Shown: piece after piece, positions 1 through 8,260 of the stretch
How the letters are laid out: each line of letters starts with the position of its first letter
Numbering within the stretch: the stretch's first letter is position 1
NCBI GenBank assembly: GCA_964535215.1
Contig: CAZHST010000031.1
Coordinates: forward strand, 1 to 36,592
Source of the DNA: JACQHM01 sp964535215
GTDB taxonomy: Bacteria; Methylomirabilota; Methylomirabilia; Methylomirabilales; JACQHM01
DNA: 36,592 bases
Direction of reading: 5' to 3'
Translations under genes and position numbers: made by a program
Notes under the pieces: generated by a model
Databases searched by the model: none
Seen by the model: only the letters and a program-made list of their open reading frames with translations
Told to the model about the DNA's origin: nothing

Positions 1-13
1 GAGGGAATGTCAG

Positions 14-277
14 ATGGCAGCGATGGGGATGATCCGGCGGACAGTGAACGATTTCATTGACGAGACCCTCTCCCGGATGCCGGAGCCGATGGTGGAGCAC
101 CTGGGGAACGCCCAGAAGGAGCTTCTCAGGGCCTTTCAGTCCCTCCTGGACGAGCAGGCCCGGTGGATTGATCGCCACCTCTCTTCGGCCAGGGAACGGC
201 GCTTGAAGCGACGGGCCGCGAAAGAGGCTCCGCCTGAGGGGAGCCGTCGGAGGGAGCGAAGGCGAGGGTCTGCATAA
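14..277 (+). CDS. Small hypothetical protein with very basic C-terminus
   Basis: An 87-residue protein. The first 60 residues are amphipathic and probably helical, and the last 30 are dominated by Arg, Lys and Glu. There is no signal peptide, membrane segment or recognised domain. The start is the ATG preceded by gaggga, seven bases upstream; another in-frame Met lies three codons later. It ends 16 bases before the NUDIX gene and probably shares its transcript. The basic tail could contact nucleic acid, but that is only a guess from composition. Function unknown. Confidence 0.6.
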   Translation: MAAMGMIRRTVNDFIDETLSRMPEPMVEHLGNAQKELLRAFQSLLDEQARWIDRHLSSARERRLKRRAAKEAPPEGSRRRERRRGSA

Positions 278-293
278 TTCGTGAGGATGTCTT

Positions 294-791
294 ATGGCCC
301 ACCACTCACCATCCCTGAAGGCGAAGGCAAAGGTCAAGCACCAGGTTTCCGCAGGAGGGGTCATTGTCCGGGAGAAGGACGGGACCTGGGAGGTGGCTCT
401 GATCAGCCTCCGGGGGGGGTCCGTATGGGGGCTGCCAAAGGGGTTGGTGGAGGCCGGAGAGGATCCCCAGGCAACAGCCCTTCGGGAGGTCCGGGAGGAA
501 ACAGGTTTGGTCGGACAGCCCCTTGGGAAGCTGGGGGAGATCGAGTACTGGTTCTTCGACAAGGAAGAGCGGGTCCGCATCCACAAGACCGTCCATTTCT
601 ACCTTTTGGCGTACGTGGAGGGGAACCCCCGGGACCACGACTTCGAGGTGGAAGAGGTCCGGTGGTATCCGATCGAGGAAGCCCTTCGCCTAATGGCGTA
701 CAAGAACGAGCGTGAGATGGTGGGGAGGGCCCTTCAGATGCTCCGGGGAACATGCTCAGGGAAGGAGGCCCAGGGGGATGAGAACGTATAA
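294..791 (+). CDS. NUDIX hydrolase
   Basis: A 165-residue NUDIX-fold hydrolase; the family cleaves nucleoside diphosphates linked to another moiety. The Nudix box G-x5-E-x7-REVxEExGL is intact at residues 50-72, including the Mg-binding REVREE stretch. The preceding strand (SAGGVIV, residues 19-25) and WGLPKG (45-50) are typical of the Ap4A-hydrolase/MutT-like group with a P-K-G entry to the box. The length is normal. The last 14 bases overlap the start of the HAD gene, so the two are probably translationally coupled. The substrate cannot be told from sequence; diadenosine polyphosphates are the commonest guess for this subtype. Confidence 0.92.
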   Translation: MAHHSPSLKAKAKVKHQVSAGGVIVREKDGTWEVALISLRGGSVWGLPKGLVEAGEDPQATALREVREETGLVGQPLGKLGEIEYWFFDKEERVRIHKTVHFYLLAYVEGNPRDHDFEVEEVRWYPIEEALRLMAYKNEREMVGRALQMLRGTCSGKEAQGDENV

Positions 792-1527
792 CGTCTTGCT
801 TTTTGACCTCTTTGACACCCTCCTCCTGTTCCATCGGGACAAGCTCCCCTTGGTCTCTGTGGACGGTCAGGAGGTCCGGACTTCCAGTGTTGCCTCCTAC
901 AAGGTCATTGCCGAGGCCTATCCGCAGATCAGTTTCCCGGAGTTTTACCAGGCCTTTTTCGCCGGCTTCCAGGAGGCCGAGCGGCTCCGGGCCATTGATC
1001 ACCGGGAGGTGACGGCCCGGGAACGCTTCCTCTTCACCTTTGAGCGCTTGGGTCTGCCCCTCACCCCTTCCGCCCGAGCGGTCTTCGAGCGGGCCCTCGT
1101 CGCCCACATGGAGGGCCTGGCAGAGGCCATGGAGTTTCCGGCCGAGAGCCTTCGGGTGTTGGAGTGGGCAAAGAAACGATACCGTGTCGGGATGGTCTCG
1201 AACTTTGACCACCCGCCGGCTGCCTATAAGGTGATGGAGGAGCAAGGGGTGAAGGGCTTCTTTGAGGAGATCATCATCTCGGGAGAGGTGGGGTGGCGGA
1301 AGCCTTCGCGGGAGATCTTCCGGATCGCCTTCGAGCGGATGGGGATCGGTCCGGCCGAGGCCATCTTTGTGGGTGACAACCTGGAGATCGACATCCTTGG
1401 GGCGAAGCAGGTTGGGATGGATGTGATCTGGTTGAACCGGAGGGGGGAGGTCTTGAGGGATGGCTTCCCTCGGCCGGACTATACCATCGAGCGCCTGGAA
1501 GAACTGATCGGACTCCTTGGAGACTAG
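778..1527 (+). CDS. HAD-superfamily hydrolase (subfamily IA type)
   Basis: A 249-residue HAD hydrolase. Motif I is FDLFDTL (Asp10 as nucleophile), motif II is the Ser in MVSNFD, motif III is the Lys in WRKPSREIF, and motif IV is GDNLEID followed by the usual GAKQVGM stretch. A cap insertion lies between motifs I and II. The residue two after the nucleophile is Phe12, not the Asp normal in HAD phosphatases. The start is the ATG at 778, overlapping the NUDIX end by 14 bases; the longer frame from 712 adds a sequence unlike the family. The substrate is unknown and could be a phosphate ester or another group. Confidence 0.88.
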   Translation: MRTYNVLLFDLFDTLLLFHRDKLPLVSVDGQEVRTSSVASYKVIAEAYPQISFPEFYQAFFAGFQEAERLRAIDHREVTARERFLFTFERLGLPLTPSARAVFERALVAHMEGLAEAMEFPAESLRVLEWAKKRYRVGMVSNFDHPPAAYKVMEEQGVKGFFEEIIISGEVGWRKPSREIFRIAFERMGIGPAEAIFVGDNLEIDILGAKQVGMDVIWLNRRGEVLRDGFPRPDYTIERLEELIGLLGD

Positions 1528-1536
1528 GGGGTGGAG

Positions 1537-2463
1537 ATGGAACGAAACGTGATCATCCTAGGGGCGGGGCCGGCAGGCTTGACGGCGGCCCTTTACGCGG
1601 CCCGGGGCAACCTTCAGCCTCTGGTCATCGAGGGGACCCAGGCCGGCGGGCAGCTCATGCTGACGACCATGGTAGAGAACTTCCCCGGATTTCCCGAGGG
1701 GATCCTGGGGCCGGACCTGATCCAGAACATGCGCAAGCAGGCGGAGCGATTCGGGACGGAGTTCCTGACGAAGGATGCGACCGCTGTGGATCTCAAGGAG
1801 CGCCCCTTCAAGGTCTTCGTGGAGGACGAGGTGTACCTGACGAAGGCCTTGATCATCGCTACGGGGGCCTCGGCCAAACTTCTGGGGTTGGAAGCGGAGC
1901 GGCAGCTCCTGGGGTATGGGGTCTCCACCTGTGCGACCTGTGACGGGTTCTTCTTTACGGGACAGGAGGTGGTGGTCGTTGGCGGGGGAGACTCGGCCAT
2001 GGAGGAGGCCCTTTTCTTGACGAAGTATGCGACGGCCGTCACGGTCGTCCACCGACGGGACAGGCTCCGGGCCTCGAAGATCATGCAGGAGAAGGCCTTC
2101 AGGCACCCGAAGATCAGCTTCATCTGGAACAGCGTGGTGGAGGACATCTTGGATCCTTCCCAGAAGAGGGTGACGGCGGTGCGGCTGAAGAACGTCAAGA
2201 CGGGGGAGGTCTCTGAGAAGACGTGTCATGGGGTCTTCATCGCCATCGGCCATACCCCAAACACCGACCTTTTCCGGGGCCAGCTAGAGCTGGACGAGAA
2301 GGGGTACCTTGTAACCAAGGGAGGGACTAGGACCAGCGTCCCAGGGGTCTTCGCGTGTGGGGATGTGGTGGATCATGTATACCGGCAGGCCATCACGGCC
2401 GCCGGTACCGGATGCCAGGCGGCTATGGACGCCGAGCGGTTCCTAGAGGACATGGCCCACTGA
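1537..2463 (+). CDS. trxB: Thioredoxin reductase
   Basis: A 308-residue low-molecular-weight thioredoxin reductase, which passes electrons from NADPH through FAD and a disulfide to thioredoxin in the cytoplasm. Visible features are the FAD-binding GAGPAG (residues 9-14), the redox pair CATC (C132 and C135), the NADPH-domain GGGDSAMEE with the downstream HRRDRLRA that recognises the 2'-phosphate, and the C-terminal FAD motif GVFACGD. The length matches the family. I prefer the ATG at 1537; a GTG two codons earlier is possible. It lies directly after the HAD gene. It could act with the CcdA-like protein and the selenoprotein elsewhere in this window, but they are not adjacent. Confidence 0.95.
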   Translation: MERNVIILGAGPAGLTAALYAARGNLQPLVIEGTQAGGQLMLTTMVENFPGFPEGILGPDLIQNMRKQAERFGTEFLTKDATAVDLKERPFKVFVEDEVYLTKALIIATGASAKLLGLEAERQLLGYGVSTCATCDGFFFTGQEVVVVGGGDSAMEEALFLTKYATAVTVVHRRDRLRASKIMQEKAFRHPKISFIWNSVVEDILDPSQKRVTAVRLKNVKTGEVSEKTCHGVFIAIGHTPNTDLFRGQLELDEKGYLVTKGGTRTSVPGVFACGDVVDHVYRQAITAAGTGCQAAMDAERFLEDMAH

Positions 2464-2480
2464 CCCTTGTCCGATGGTGG

Positions 2481-3284
2481 ATGTTCATTGGAGGCCTGGC
2501 TCTCCCTTTCTCCAACCTCCGATGGGAGGCTGGGCTTTTTGGCCGGTTCATGCAAGTTGCCCTGAGGAACGCGTTGGCTGAGCTTTTGCTTGAGAGCCTT
2601 CGCTTTCCAGCGAAGGCCGATGCGCTTCACCTCCTTATGGCCTATTGTACCGAGGCCGAGAAGGGGAATCCATGGGTGGTCCTGGACACCCTGGGGGTGG
2701 ACAGTCATGAAGAGGCATTAAAGACCCTGGCCGACCTCGGCCTCCTCCAGATCACCGAAGGGGCCATCGGGCTTCCTCCCGAGTTCCAGGCCGATCGTTC
2801 AGCCCTTCGGGCCAAGGCCGGGATGTACGAGAGGGTTCTCGCTCAGATGATCCGGGAGGAAGGGGAGGGGGTAGGGCGGGCCCTGACGCAGGCTGCTGTC
2901 CTCTTCAATGAGGGACTCTACTTTGAGGTTCACGAGCTCCTGGAGGCCTTCTGGATGGCCGAGGAGGATCTCTTGAGAAAGCGGTTTCTGCAGGGGTTAA
3001 TTCAGATCGCTGCCGGCTTTCACCACCTGTCGAACGGGAACTCTGAAGGGGCGGTCTCGCTCCTGAGGGAAGGGTCGGAAAAGCTCAAGGGGTACAGGCC
3101 AACCTACCTGGGGGTGGAGCTTGAAGGGGTCTTGGAAGGGATCGAGCAGTGCAGCGGGGCCTTAGAGCAACTGGGCCCCCATGGCCTCGCGGCCTTCGAT
3201 CCTTCCCTGATTCCAAAGATGAAGATAAGCCTTCAGCCGTCAGGAGCTAGCCGTCAACTATCAGGTATCAGCCCCCAGCCATGA
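2481..3284 (+). CDS. DUF309-domain protein
   Basis: About 267 residues. The second half carries the DUF309 signature LFNEGLYFEVHELLEAFW followed by the QGLIQIAAGFHH helix, a small helical domain of unknown function. The first half looks like a winged-helix-like segment. The start is uncertain: ATG 2481 (used here) has a GGTGG too close to it, and ATG 2550 is an alternative. The last 18 residues (about from KISLQPSG onward) are encoded by a dispersed intergenic repeat (3231-3283), so the natural C-terminus was probably shorter. The gene lies 17 bases after trxB. Confidence 0.75.
   Translation: MFIGGLALPFSNLRWEAGLFGRFMQVALRNALAELLLESLRFPAKADALHLLMAYCTEAEKGNPWVVLDTLGVDSHEEALKTLADLGLLQITEGAIGLPPEFQADRSALRAKAGMYERVLAQMIREEGEGVGRALTQAAVLFNEGLYFEVHELLEAFWMAEEDLLRKRFLQGLIQIAAGFHHLSNGNSEGAVSLLREGSEKLKGYRPTYLGVELEGVLEGIEQCSGALEQLGPHGLAAFDPSLIPKMKISLQPSGASRQLSGISPQP
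3231..3283 (+). repeat. Dispersed CAGCCRT-type repeat, copy A (inside gene end)
   Basis: A cluster of degenerate CAGCCGT, TCAACTATCAGGTATCAGC and CCAGCCAT units. It shares TCAGGTATC with the reverse complement of copy F (34328-34368). It overlaps the 3' end of the DUF309 gene and supplies its last codons. Copies B-F are listed separately. Confidence 0.55.
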
Positions 3285-3302
3285 GGAATCAACCCTAAGG
3301 CG

Positions 3303-4391
3303 ATGGTCAAGCGAACGCCGTTGTATGACCTCCATAAAGCCCTTGGGGCCTCCTTTGCCGAATACGCCGGCTGGGAGCTTCCCGAACGGTTTGGTGACCC
3401 TCTGGAAGAATACCAGGCGGTCCGGGGACGGGTCGGGATCCTTGATCTCTCCTTTCGGGGGAAGCTCCTCCTGGTCGGCCCTGACCGGGTCCGCTTCCTC
3501 CAGGGGATGGTGACCAATGATGTGAAGGGGCTCAAGGAAGGGGAGGGCTGCTATGCGGCCCTCTTGACCCCCCAGGGGAAGCTCCTGGCCGACCTGGTCA
3601 TCTACGCCCTCCCCGAGGCCTTTCTCATGGATGTGGATGTCCGTCGGCGGGGGATCCTCCAGGATACCCTCTCCCGGTACCTGATCACCGACGAGGCCGA
3701 GATCCAGGATGTCAGTGAAGCGTACGGCTTTCTCTTGGTTCAAGGGCCGGGGGCGACGGCCCTTCTTGCCGAGGTCTTGGGTGAACCGCTTCCCCGCGAG
3801 GAACATCACCACGTCGGGCGATCCCTGGAAGGCATCTCCGTCCGCCTGATCCGCCGCACCTGGGACACAGGGGAGGAGGGGTACGGGTTGGTTCTCCCCT
3901 GGGATGGGACGGTCAGGGGTTGGGAGATCCTATGGGCCAGGGGGCAGGCCTTCGGGCTTCGGCCGGTGGGGATGGCAACCCTGGAGACCTTAAGGGTCGA
4001 GGCCGGTGTCCCTCGCTACGGGATTGATATGGATGAGGACACCCTGGCCCTGGAGGTCCTCTCCGAGAAGGCCATCAGTTATGCTAAAGGGTGTTATGTT
4101 GGGCAGGAGTCTGTCGCCCGGATCACGTACCGGGGGCATGTCAACCGGAAGCTGGTCGGGCTGAAGCTGGAAGGGGGGGATGTGCCCCGGCCGGGGGGAA
4201 AGCTCTTCGCCGGGGAGAAGGAGATCGGTTGGATCACCAGCGCCGTTTCCTCCCCCAGCTTACGCTGCCCCATCGCGCTGGGCTATGTCCGCAGGGGGTA
4301 TACCGACCCCGGCACCAGGCTCGTAGTCGAGGTGGGGAGTGGGTCCGTTGAAGCCGAGGTTGTCCCTCTCCCCTTCTATGAACGGAGGTGA
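3303..4391 (+). CDS. YgfZ/GcvT-like folate-binding protein
   Basis: 362 residues with the GcvT/YgfZ fold. The YgfZ/CAF17 signature KGCYVGQE is at residues 262-269, followed by RITYRG. Proteins with this signature bind tetrahydrofolate and help maintain or repair iron-sulfur enzymes, unlike true glycine-cleavage T proteins, which lack the Cys. The N-terminus (LYDLHKALGASFAEYAGWELP) is also GcvT-like, which is common in this group. The ATG at 3303 is chosen because homologous sequence begins there. The stop codon is embedded in the SD of the next gene (ggaggt at 4384-4389), so the two are coupled. Confidence 0.85.
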   Translation: MVKRTPLYDLHKALGASFAEYAGWELPERFGDPLEEYQAVRGRVGILDLSFRGKLLLVGPDRVRFLQGMVTNDVKGLKEGEGCYAALLTPQGKLLADLVIYALPEAFLMDVDVRRRGILQDTLSRYLITDEAEIQDVSEAYGFLLVQGPGATALLAEVLGEPLPREEHHHVGRSLEGISVRLIRRTWDTGEEGYGLVLPWDGTVRGWEILWARGQAFGLRPVGMATLETLRVEAGVPRYGIDMDEDTLALEVLSEKAISYAKGCYVGQESVARITYRGHVNRKLVGLKLEGGDVPRPGGKLFAGEKEIGWITSAVSSPSLRCPIALGYVRRGYTDPGTRLVVEVGSGSVEAEVVPLPFYERR

Positions 4392-4393
4392 AA

Positions 4394-5089
4394 ATGAACG
4401 TCGTCCTTTCGACGGCGGAGCTGGAGGCCCTGAAAGCGCTTAGCAGTCCTACCGTTGCCAACGCCATCGAGACGTTTAATGTCAAGCCCCGGAACCAGGG
4501 TTTCATGGACTCGAGCATCCGGTGCCTCTTTCCCGACCTGGGTGTGATGGTGGGCTATGCGGTGACGGCAAAGATCGAGGCGAACCATCCAGCCGTCGAG
4601 GGGCATCGGGTTCCCATGGCAAGATGGTGGGAGGCCATCGAAGAGATCCCTGCCCCTCGGGTGCTGGTCATGCAGGATCTGGATACCCATCCGATTGGGG
4701 CCTTCTGGGGGGAGGTGATGGCGAATGTCCACAAGGCCCTGGGCTGTGTCGGCGTCGTGACCAACGGGGGTGCTCGAGACCTGGACGAGGTCAAGGCCTT
4801 AGGTTTTCATGTCTTTGCAGCCCACGTCCTGGTCTCCCACGCTTATGTCCACCTGGTCGAGGTGGGGGGCCCCGTGGAGGTGGGAGGCCTCGTGGTGAAG
4901 CCGGGGGATCTCCTCCATGCCGACAGGCATGGGGTGATCACGATTCCCCTTGAGATCGCCCGAGACCTTGTGAAGGTCGCCGAGAGGCTCGAGAAGGAGG
5001 AGCGGGAGATCATCGAGTATTGTCAGTCCCAGGAGTTCACGTTTGAGGGGTTCAAGGAGCTGTGGCGAAGGCTCCGCCCTTACTCGTAA
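4394..5089 (+). CDS. RraA-like family protein (aldolase/RNase E inhibitor fold)
   Basis: 231 residues of the RraA/HMG-aldolase superfamily. Conserved blocks are GAFWGEVMANVHKALGCVGVVTNGGARDLDEV in the centre (read here in two halves, GAFWGEVM and TNGGARDLDE) and GDLLHADRHGVITIP near the end. The GG-x-RD loop and the downstream Asp contribute to the metal/oxoacid site in 4-hydroxy-4-methyl-2-oxoglutarate aldolases. The family contains both such aldolases and RNase E regulators, and sequence alone does not separate them here. The start is ATG 4394, four bases after ggaggt; a GTG at 4388 is in frame. The C-terminal 40 residues form a charged helix. Confidence 0.85.
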   Translation: MNVVLSTAELEALKALSSPTVANAIETFNVKPRNQGFMDSSIRCLFPDLGVMVGYAVTAKIEANHPAVEGHRVPMARWWEAIEEIPAPRVLVMQDLDTHPIGAFWGEVMANVHKALGCVGVVTNGGARDLDEVKALGFHVFAAHVLVSHAYVHLVEVGGPVEVGGLVVKPGDLLHADRHGVITIPLEIARDLVKVAERLEKEEREIIEYCQSQEFTFEGFKELWRRLRPYS

Positions 5090-5131
5090 AGGTCGGGAGC
5101 GAGCTTTGAAGATATCCGGAGGTGGTCACCC

Positions 5132-5617
5132 ATGGCTGAGGAGGGACTCAGGGAACAGGCCATGGAATACTTCCAGAAAGCCTACGAGCTTCAAATGAAG
5201 GGGGACCTCGAAGGGGCCATCCTCTACTACACCAAGTCCCTTGAGCTGTACCCAACGGCCGAGGCCTATACCTTTCGCGGTTGGACCTACAGCTTCATGG
5301 GGAGGCTGGATGAGGCCATCGAAGAATGCTACAAGGCCATCGCCGTTGATCCCGATTTTGGAAACCCCTACAACGACATTGGTGCCTACCTCATCCAGCA
5401 GGGGAGGCTGGATGAAGCCATCCCCTGGCTGGAAAAGGCGATCAAGGCGAAGCGCTACGAGAGCCGGGCGTTTCCTCACATGAACCTGGGACGGATCTGG
5501 GAGCGGAAGGGTCTTTGGCAGAAGGCGATGGAGGAGTACCGGAAGGCGTTGGAGGCGAACCCGGATTACCGCCAGGCGCTCCAAGCCTTAAGACGGCTCC
5601 AGGCGATGATGAATTGA
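5132..5617 (+). CDS. TPR-repeat protein
   Basis: 161 residues made almost entirely of tetratricopeptide repeats (about four 34-residue units). Clear units start near AMEYFQKAYELQMKGDLEGA, GWTYSFMGRLDEAIEECYKA, YLIQQGRLDEAIPWLEKAI and GRIWERKGLWQKAMEEYRKAL. The W/L-G-Y and A/P positions of the TPR consensus are kept. There is no signal peptide, so it is probably a cytoplasmic protein-interaction scaffold. The start has ggaggt at 5118-5123, eight bases upstream. The partner is unknown. Confidence 0.85.
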   Translation: MAEEGLREQAMEYFQKAYELQMKGDLEGAILYYTKSLELYPTAEAYTFRGWTYSFMGRLDEAIEECYKAIAVDPDFGNPYNDIGAYLIQQGRLDEAIPWLEKAIKAKRYESRAFPHMNLGRIWERKGLWQKAMEEYRKALEANPDYRQALQALRRLQAMMN

Positions 5618-5751
5618 CGGGAGCTCCCTCCGTTCCGCGGGCGCCGCGACGACCCGGCCTGCCAGGCTTGCGGGGGGTACTCCGCCGCTCTCGGCAGCGT
5701 CGCTTTATGAGGGAAGGAAGCCTGCTGACTGAGGCGGTAGAAGGGGAGGGA

Positions 5752-6705
5752 ATGGCGCTGTTTCTCACCGAAGAAGAGGTTGGACAGCTCCTTTCGATGG
5801 AAGAGGCCCTGGAAGCCGTCGAGGAGGCCTTCAAGGCACTTGGGAGGGGGGAGGCCGTCAACCGGCCCAGGTCCCGGGTCGCCATGCCCGCAGGGATGCT
5901 CCACGTCATGCCGGCAGGGCTGTTGCCTCGACAGGCGATGGGGTTCAAGGCCTATACCGTCTCCAAGAACGGTGCCCGATTCCTCTTTCTGCTCTATGAT
6001 GGGGAAGGTCGGCTGCTCTCGATCATGGAAGCTGACCGGTTAGGGCAGATCCGGACGGGCGCAGCCACCGGTGTTGCCACCAGGCATATGGCTCGTCCGG
6101 AAGCTTCCACCGTTGGCATCCTTGGCACGGGCTGGCAGGCGAGGGCTCAGCTCCAAGCCATCGCCCTCGTCCGCCCGATCCGGAGGGTGCGAGCCTACGG
6201 CCGGAACCCTGAGAGGCGCCGGACCTTCTGCCGGGAGATGGGTCGAACGTTAGGTATCGAAATCATCCCGGTCGAACGCCCCGAGGCGGTCATCGAGGAT
6301 GCAGACATCGTTGTGACCATTACGACGGCCAAGGACCCGGTCTTAAAAGGGGACTGGCTTTTGCCTGGCGTTCACATCAACGCGGCCGGTTCCAACTTTG
6401 CCCACAAACGGGAGCTGGACGAGGAGGCCGTTCGGAAGGCGGCGTTCATTGCTGTCGATTCCAAAGAGCAGGCCCAGATCGAATCAGGGGACCTGCTGGT
6501 TCCTATCGAGAAGGGCCTGTTAGGATGGGAAGACGTGCACGAGCTGGGGGAGGTTGTGGCCGGCCTCGTTCCCGGGCGTCGCTCTCCTGACGAGATTACC
6601 CTCTTTAAATCCCACGGCATTGCCTTAGAAGATGTAGCCGTCGCCATTCGGGTCTACGAGCGGGCGAAAGCTGAGGGGGTCGGACGGGAGGTCCCCATTG
6701 GGTAG
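5752..6705 (+). CDS. Ornithine cyclodeaminase/mu-crystallin family protein
   Basis: 317 residues. The family holds NAD(P)-dependent ornithine cyclodeaminases, alanine dehydrogenases and imine reductases. The Rossmann motif GILGTGWQARAQ is central, preceded by the substrate-side GFKAYTVS and DRLGQIRTGAATGVATRHMA and followed by DIVVTITTAKDPVL and GVHINAAGSN, all typical. The start is ATG 5752, which has aaggggaggg just upstream and gives the family's usual N-terminus (MALFLTEEEV); the frame is open further upstream, with an ATG at 5707. The true substrate is unclear. The 134-base gap from the TPR gene has a small palindrome (5619-5628) but no gene. Confidence 0.88.
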   Translation: MALFLTEEEVGQLLSMEEALEAVEEAFKALGRGEAVNRPRSRVAMPAGMLHVMPAGLLPRQAMGFKAYTVSKNGARFLFLLYDGEGRLLSIMEADRLGQIRTGAATGVATRHMARPEASTVGILGTGWQARAQLQAIALVRPIRRVRAYGRNPERRRTFCREMGRTLGIEIIPVERPEAVIEDADIVVTITTAKDPVLKGDWLLPGVHINAAGSNFAHKRELDEEAVRKAAFIAVDSKEQAQIESGDLLVPIEKGLLGWEDVHELGEVVAGLVPGRRSPDEITLFKSHGIALEDVAVAIRVYERAKAEGVGREVPIG

Positions 6706-6718
6706 GGGGTCCCGCCGG

Positions 6719-6740
6719 GAGCCGTCAGCCATCAGCGAGT
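6719..6740 (+). repeat. Dispersed CAGCCRT-type repeat, copy B
   Basis: Two adjoining units, AGCCGTCAGCCATCAGC, lie just after the cyclodeaminase stop. The 12 bases TCAGCCATCAGC are identical in copy D upstream of ligA. Confidence 0.55.
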
Positions 6741-6784
6741 TAATTGGGGTTTTCAACAGGCAACGGTACCTGGAGGAGGTGGCG

Positions 6785-7276
6785 ATGAATCAGCCGAGAA
6801 TCGAAACCCTGGTGCAACGACTGGACTATCTGGAGCGGGAGAACCGCCGCTTGAAGTGGATAGGTGCCCTGGTGCTGATCGGGATCGCAGCCCTGGTGCT
6901 GATGGGCCAGGCTGGCCCTAGGCGTGTGTTCAAACATCTCCAGAGCGAGCAGTTTATCCTTCAGGATCCAAGTGGCCAGACCCGTGCCGTGCTAGGCACC
7001 TTGGCCGACGGCTCGTCGGGCTTGGTCCTCTACGACAAGAACGGGAAGGAGCGCGCCAAGCTGATCGTGTTGGCTGACGGTTCGTCGGTCCTGCACGCGC
7101 TCGATAGAGACGGGAGGCTCCGGGCCGGACTGGGTGTAGCGTCTGACGGCTCTCCAGGCCTGCTCCTCGGCGACAGGGAGGGGAGGCCCCGCGCTGGGCT
7201 AAGCGTTTTAGGGGACGGCATGCCAAGCTTTGGACTCTTCGACGCCAGCGGGAAGGTTCTCTTCAAGGCCCCCTAG
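6785..7276 (+). CDS. Membrane-anchored 23-residue-repeat protein
   Basis: 163 residues in three parts: an N-terminal coiled coil (about 6-23, LVQRLDYLERENRRLK), one transmembrane helix (about 25-41), and a C-terminal domain of four tandem 23-residue repeats. Each repeat follows the pattern (L/A)xDGSxG-L-x-L-x-D-x-x-G-x-x-R-A-x-L-x-V. The period and the alternating hydrophobic/Asp-Gly pattern suggest a small beta-roll or beta-solenoid. With Lys/Arg before the helix, the repeat domain is probably outside the cytoplasm. The start has ggaggaggt 5 bases upstream of ATG 6785. The function is not known to me. Such repeats can arise by internal duplication and often act as binding modules. Confidence 0.75.
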   Translation: MNQPRIETLVQRLDYLERENRRLKWIGALVLIGIAALVLMGQAGPRRVFKHLQSEQFILQDPSGQTRAVLGTLADGSSGLVLYDKNGKERAKLIVLADGSSVLHALDRDGRLRAGLGVASDGSPGLLLGDREGRPRAGLSVLGDGMPSFGLFDASGKVLFKAP

Positions 7277-7291
7277 GCTTCCTCGAAGGTG

Positions 7292-8260
7292 ATGCGGTAT
7301 CGAAGGTTCGGTCGGACGGGGTACCAGGTCTCCGAGATTGGCTTCGGCGCCTGGGGGATCGGGAAAGGATGGTGGGGGCCAACGGATGATACCCTTTCAC
7401 TCCGCGCCCTCCTCAGGGCGATGGAGCTAGGGGTGAACTTTATCGACACCGCCTATGCCTATGGTAATGGGCATAGCGAGCGGGTGATCGCTCAAGCCTT
7501 TCGAGAATACGGCCGGAGGGTCTTCGTGGCGACCAAGGTCCCACCCAGGACCTCGGACTGGCCCCCCAGGCCTGGCACCAAAGCCAGGGAGGCATTCCCA
7601 GGACAATGGATCGTGGACCACACGGAGCGAAGCTTGAGGAACCTAGAAGCCGGGTGTCTTGATCTCCAACAGCTTCACACTTGGCGGGACGAGTGGCTGG
7701 AAGAGGACGAGTGGCTGGCAGTGATTCAACGTTTAAAGGAGCAAGGTAAGATCCGTTACTTCGGGGTCTCCATCATCGACCATCAGCCGGAGACGGCTCT
7801 GAGGATCGTCTCATCGGGGATCGTTGATACGATCCAGGTCATCTACAATATCTTTGACCCGTCGGCGGCTGACGAGCTCTTTCCCCTCTGCCGCCAGCAT
7901 GACGTCGGGGTGATCGTCCGGGTCCCCTTTGATGAGGGGAGCTTGACGGGGACGCTCACGCCGGATATGAAGTTTGCCCCCGATTCCTTTCAGGGTTTCT
8001 ATTTCAGAGGGAACCGCCTCCAGGAGACCTGCCGGCGGGTGGAGCCGCTGAAAAGTTTCCTTCGGGAAGGGGTCGAGACCCTACCGAAGCTCGCCCTAAA
8101 GTTTTGTTTAAGCCACCCGGCGGTCTCGACGGTCATCCCTGGGATGCGGCGACCGGAGCACGTGGAGGAAAACGTCGCTGCCTCGGACGGGAAGCTCCTT
8201 GGTGAAGAGGAGCTCCAAGCCTTGAAGGCTCATGCCTGGCTGAGGAATTTCTATCAATGA
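7292..8260 (+). CDS. Aldo/keto reductase
   Basis: 322 residues of the NADPH-dependent aldo/keto reductase superfamily, TIM-barrel fold. The catalytic tetrad is visible as Asp52 and Tyr57 (FIDTAYAYG), Lys82 (VATKVPP) and His129 (LQQLHTW). The N-terminus MRYRRFGRTGYQVSEIGFGAWGIG is typical of the YghZ/Tas-like branch, and the C-terminal VSTVIPGMRRPEHVEENV matches the cofactor-binding end. A GTG one codon upstream could also serve as start. It overlaps the next gene by four bases (ATGA), so the two are coupled. Substrate unknown. Confidence 0.92.
   Translation: MRYRRFGRTGYQVSEIGFGAWGIGKGWWGPTDDTLSLRALLRAMELGVNFIDTAYAYGNGHSERVIAQAFREYGRRVFVATKVPPRTSDWPPRPGTKAREAFPGQWIVDHTERSLRNLEAGCLDLQQLHTWRDEWLEEDEWLAVIQRLKEQGKIRYFGVSIIDHQPETALRIVSSGIVDTIQVIYNIFDPSAADELFPLCRQHDVGVIVRVPFDEGSLTGTLTPDMKFAPDSFQGFYFRGNRLQETCRRVEPLKSFLREGVETLPKLALKFCLSHPAVSTVIPGMRRPEHVEENVAASDGKLLGEEELQALKAHAWLRNFYQ

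Noticed and set aside
403..1245. Long antisense frame over the NUDIX and HAD genes
   Set aside because: Low-complexity Pro/Arg-rich translation with no motif, opposite two well-supported genes.
5618..5751. Possible extra N-terminus or small gene before the cyclodeaminase
   Set aside because: The frame is open but has no SD at its starts and gives a Pro/Arg-rich translation unlike the family; only small palindromes are present.
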